Source of the DNA: JAVKMO01 sp031539345
Lineage (GTDB): Bacteria > Bacteroidota > Bacteroidia > Chitinophagales > Chitinophagaceae
Assembly (NCBI GenBank): GCA_031539345.1
Contig: JAVKMO010000023.1
Location: forward strand, 7,291 to 71,290
Length of the DNA: 64,000 bases
Reading direction: 5' to 3'
Each line of letters opens with the position of its first letter. Within the stretch, counting starts at the first letter, position 1. The notes under the pieces are model-generated. The model made no database searches and was not told where the DNA came from. It saw only the letters and a list, made by a program, of their open reading frames with translations. This document shows positions 62,087 through 64,000 of this stretch, piece by piece. The translations under genes were made by a program, and so were the position numbers.

Positions 62087-63451
62087 ATGATAACAATTGA
62101 TAAAACCTTGTTAAGTCCTGATTTGCTTCAAAGAATTGAAAATCTGGACGCTGAAATTAACAAATTCAGAACCGAAGGTGAACTTGACCGACTCTCAAAA
62201 GAAAAATTGAGAGAACATTTTAGAACCCAACATATTTTTCATAGCGCAGGCATTGAGGGGAATCGTTTGACTCTTCAAGAAACAATGCTTGTCTTGAAAG
62301 AAGGTATAACTATTTCAGAAAAATCACTTCAAGATACGATTGAAGTGAAAAATTTGGGAGTAGCTTTTGATTTTTTCTATGAATTGGCACAACAAGATAC
62401 CCCTATTTCAGAAAATTACATCAAGCAAATTCATCAGTTAGTAGTGGGCAACGATCCCTATTTGAATGCAGGAAATTACAGAAATGTAGGTGTTATTATT
62501 ACAGGCTCGGAACACACACCACCCGAACCTTTTGAAGTTCCTTTTAAAATGCAGGAACTAATGGATTGGTTAAGTGAAAATTTTGACCAAGAATCCCCAA
62601 TTATTTTGGCGGCAGTGGTACATCACGAAATGGCGAAAATCCACCCTTTCTCAGACGGTAACGGAAGAACGGCGAGGTTATTATTGAATCTAATCTTGAT
62701 GAAAAAAGGCTATCCGATATGTAGTATCAAAAGAACCGAACGCCCAAGATACTATGAAGCAATGTCGGAAGCAGACAAAGGCAACTATCATCAAATTATT
62801 GAAATGGTAGCAGAAAGTAGTGCAGAACTTTTTTCGGTTTATGTAAGAATCAGAGAGGAAAGCAATAGAACTACGCTGTTTGCTAAAAAATGGGGCAGTA
62901 GAGACATCGAAAGTCGGTTGCGAAAAGAAAAAAGTCGTTTTGAACTTTGGTTGAACCGAATGAACCAAATCAAATTGCAGTTTAGGCAATTTGTGGATTC
63001 ATTGAACGAAACATTAGAAACGTATAGTGTTACTTACTACGAGTATCCTACTATTACATTCGACATATTTCAAGAATTAGAGGAAAGGGGGAGTTCTCAA
63101 AATACGTTTTTCTTTTCTATTCGTTTTTACGACAGAGAAACAAAAAAGATTGTTCAGACTTTTGTATTTAGGTTTTTCAGAGATCGTAATAAGTTTCCTA
63201 CCGACAGCAGTATAATTCCTTTGGAATTAAATTGCTTCAATCCTGAAACTAAGAATTTCTTGGTAATAGACAGGTTTACTTGGTCGGATAGGGTACAGTT
63301 GCGTTCATTTTATTTCGATCAGTCTAACGAAATAGTTACTGCACAATACAATAGGGCGCAAAGAAAAACAATAAATGAAAATAATCTCAAACTTCATGAG
63401 GTTGTTGAAACATTTTTTAGTGATGTGCTTGGCAATGTGCTTGTAGTATAA
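62087..63451 (+). CDS. Fic-family AMPylase (class II)
   Basis: Transfers AMP or another nucleotide to target proteins. The 454 residues include the class II autoinhibitory motif HSAGIEGN (S53..E57-G58), the Fic core (about 110-215) with the active loop HPFSDGNGRTAR (H186-R197), and a C-terminal winged-helix-like or DNA-binding-type region (about 270-454), not recognised. The intact motif suggests an active, self-restrained enzyme. It may be a defence or toxin module carried as a cassette; see the flanking cores. Confidence 0.9.
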   Translation: MITIDKTLLSPDLLQRIENLDAEINKFRTEGELDRLSKEKLREHFRTQHIFHSAGIEGNRLTLQETMLVLKEGITISEKSLQDTIEVKNLGVAFDFFYELAQQDTPISENYIKQIHQLVVGNDPYLNAGNYRNVGVIITGSEHTPPEPFEVPFKMQELMDWLSENFDQESPIILAAVVHHEMAKIHPFSDGNGRTARLLLNLILMKKGYPICSIKRTERPRYYEAMSEADKGNYHQIIEMVAESSAELFSVYVRIREESNRTTLFAKKWGSRDIESRLRKEKSRFELWLNRMNQIKLQFRQFVDSLNETLETYSVTYYEYPTITFDIFQELEERGSSQNTFFFSIRFYDRETKKIVQTFVFRFFRDRNKFPTDSSIIPLELNCFNPETKNFLVIDRFTWSDRVQLRSFYFDQSNEIVTAQYNRAQRKTINENNLKLHEVVETFFSDVLGNVLVV

Positions 63452-63463
63452 AAAATTTAACTA

Positions 63464-63597
63464 CGCACAACATTGTATTTATGAAAAAGGGGCGAGAGTG
63501 CTATATTTGGGCTAAAGTGCTTTTTAGTGGCTTTTGTGGTAAATTAAACATTTGTGCTTTTAAGTCCCCTTCTTCATAAATACTTTTCCGTTGTGGG
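63464..63597 (+). repeat. attC-like imperfect inverted repeat after fic
   Basis: 134-bp element 12 bp after the fic stop. Outer core CGCACAAC (63464-63471) pairs with GTTGTGG(G) (63590-63597). Inner arms at 63475-63492 and 63566-63583 pair over 18 bp with one mismatch. The spacers between core and arm are unequal (3 versus 6 nt), and about 73 nt of non-pairing sequence forms the loop. Unequal spacers and a mismatch are what gives attC bottom strands their extrahelical bases. Confidence 0.6.
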
Positions 63598-63822
63598 CAA
63601 GTTTAGAAAAAACTAGAATAAAAAAAATAGGACAAAGTGTTTTTCTGTTTGACACATCACGATTTCTTAGAACCCTTTGCAAAAGCCATTTCTTAGTTAG
63701 GAGAGTTTAAAATTAGGTTATTTTGCGGATTTTCGTTTTAAAAAGCGTGATCATAAGCATGAATTACTGTTTATTTTTTGTTGTTTGAATGGGTTTGATT
63801 GTTTTTTGATACATGTATCCCA

Positions 63823-64000
63823 TTAAGCTACCTGTTTTGACAATTGTTTCAATAAAAAATCCGTTCTGAAAATATTATACATCACTACATTCATCATAAA
63901 ACTTAACTTATTTCTGAGTAAGTTTTTTGCTCTTGCTTGTTGATAATGCAAGCGTGTTTTAATATACGCAAAACAATGTTCTACGCGAGACCTTACTTTA
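63823..64000 (-). CDS. IS transposase, C-terminal part, cut by window edge
   Basis: Open frame without a start in the window. About 58 residues are visible: KVRSRVEHCFAYIKTRLHYQ, then an Arg/Lys/Asn-rich helix, and the end FRTDFLLKQLSKQVA. The RxEHxFxxIK pattern with a following helix is that of the last part of IS5-type DDE transposases. About 225 bp before it (63598-63822) is AT-rich with no gene; the left end of the IS is probably there, but I could not place the terminal repeat. It stops at 63823. Confidence 0.65.
   Translation of the reverse strand, partial: KVRSRVEHCFAYIKTRLHYQQARAKNLLRNKLSFMMNVVMYNIFRTDFLLKQLSKQVA

Noticed and set aside
1..64000. tRNA, rRNA or CRISPR arrays
   Set aside because: I read all intergenic gaps for T-arm-like patterns (GTTCGAATC) and regularly spaced repeats and found none. 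A short tRNA-like stretch near 12341-12390 does not fold as a cloverleaf.

Overview
This 64-kb window is a piece of a low-GC Bacteroidota chromosome, probably from the Chitinophagales or a nearby lineage; the class is inferred, not proven. The evidence is a TonB-dependent receptor, many SPII-type lipoprotein and Sec signals, Prc/DUF1080/DUF2752-type proteins, the acpP-fabF-rnc cluster, a few promoters matching the Bacteroidetes -33/-7 pattern (TTTG ... TAnnTTTG), and almost no Shine-Dalgarno sequences. I found no rRNA, tRNA or CRISPR array.

Layout. (1) 0-12.3 kb, mostly + strand: era, a lone hypC (- strand), a six-hairpin glycosidase, an HMA-domain TonB receptor, methylmalonyl-CoA epimerase, hisC, membrane and secreted proteins of unknown function, a deoxyhypusine-synthase homologue, a polyprenyl synthase and UDP-glucose dehydrogenase. 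(2) 12.4-32.8 kb, - strand: DUF2752/TM2 pair, prc, mtaB, a persulfide-dioxygenase/rhodanese protein with a TauE exporter, the yidC-rfbC-smr-lysS run, a partial ATP synthase operon (atpB-E-F), asd, a TrpB2-type trpB, a TPR protein with an M48 lipoprotein, and pgi-DUF420-HIT. (3) 33-42.7 kb, + strand: assimilatory sulfate genes (cysN, a siroheme methyltransferase, cysJ), an EamA exporter, pdhA, an outer-membrane protein, infC and acpP-fabF-rnc. (4) 42.8-46.4 kb, accessory: rtcB, a prophage tail relic, and a secreted protein interrupted by an in-frame stop. (5) 46.4-57.7 kb, - strand: 22 translation genes in one run, rplM-rpsI-rpsB-tsf joined directly to rpsJ...rplR. The str genes (rpsL-rpsG-fusA) are missing upstream of rpsJ, and rpsE-rpmD-rplO-secY are missing after rplR. 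(6) 57.7-64 kb, accessory: DUF1080 protein, a frameshifted NucS-like nuclease, mazE with a frameshifted mazF, a tyrosine recombinase, a Fic protein, and the end of an IS transposase cut by the window edge.

The most interesting part is region 6. The tyrosine recombinase is divergent from a fic gene. That gene is bracketed by the same core (GTTGTGC before it; GCACAAC ... GTTGTGG after it). The downstream copy is a 134-bp imperfect inverted repeat with 18-nt arms, which is the shape of an integron attC site. Similar cores follow the 3' ends of mazF and of the broken secreted protein, and one may follow the DUF2752 gene. I read this as a small integron-like cassette system or its remnant, driven by a recombinase without an obvious IntI-specific insertion. 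This is a hypothesis from sequence geometry.

Second themes: strong hairpins lie just after atpE and acpP, whose products are needed in excess of their operon partners. Single-base lesions are confined to accessory genes while all core genes are intact, which suggests real decay more than poor sequence quality.
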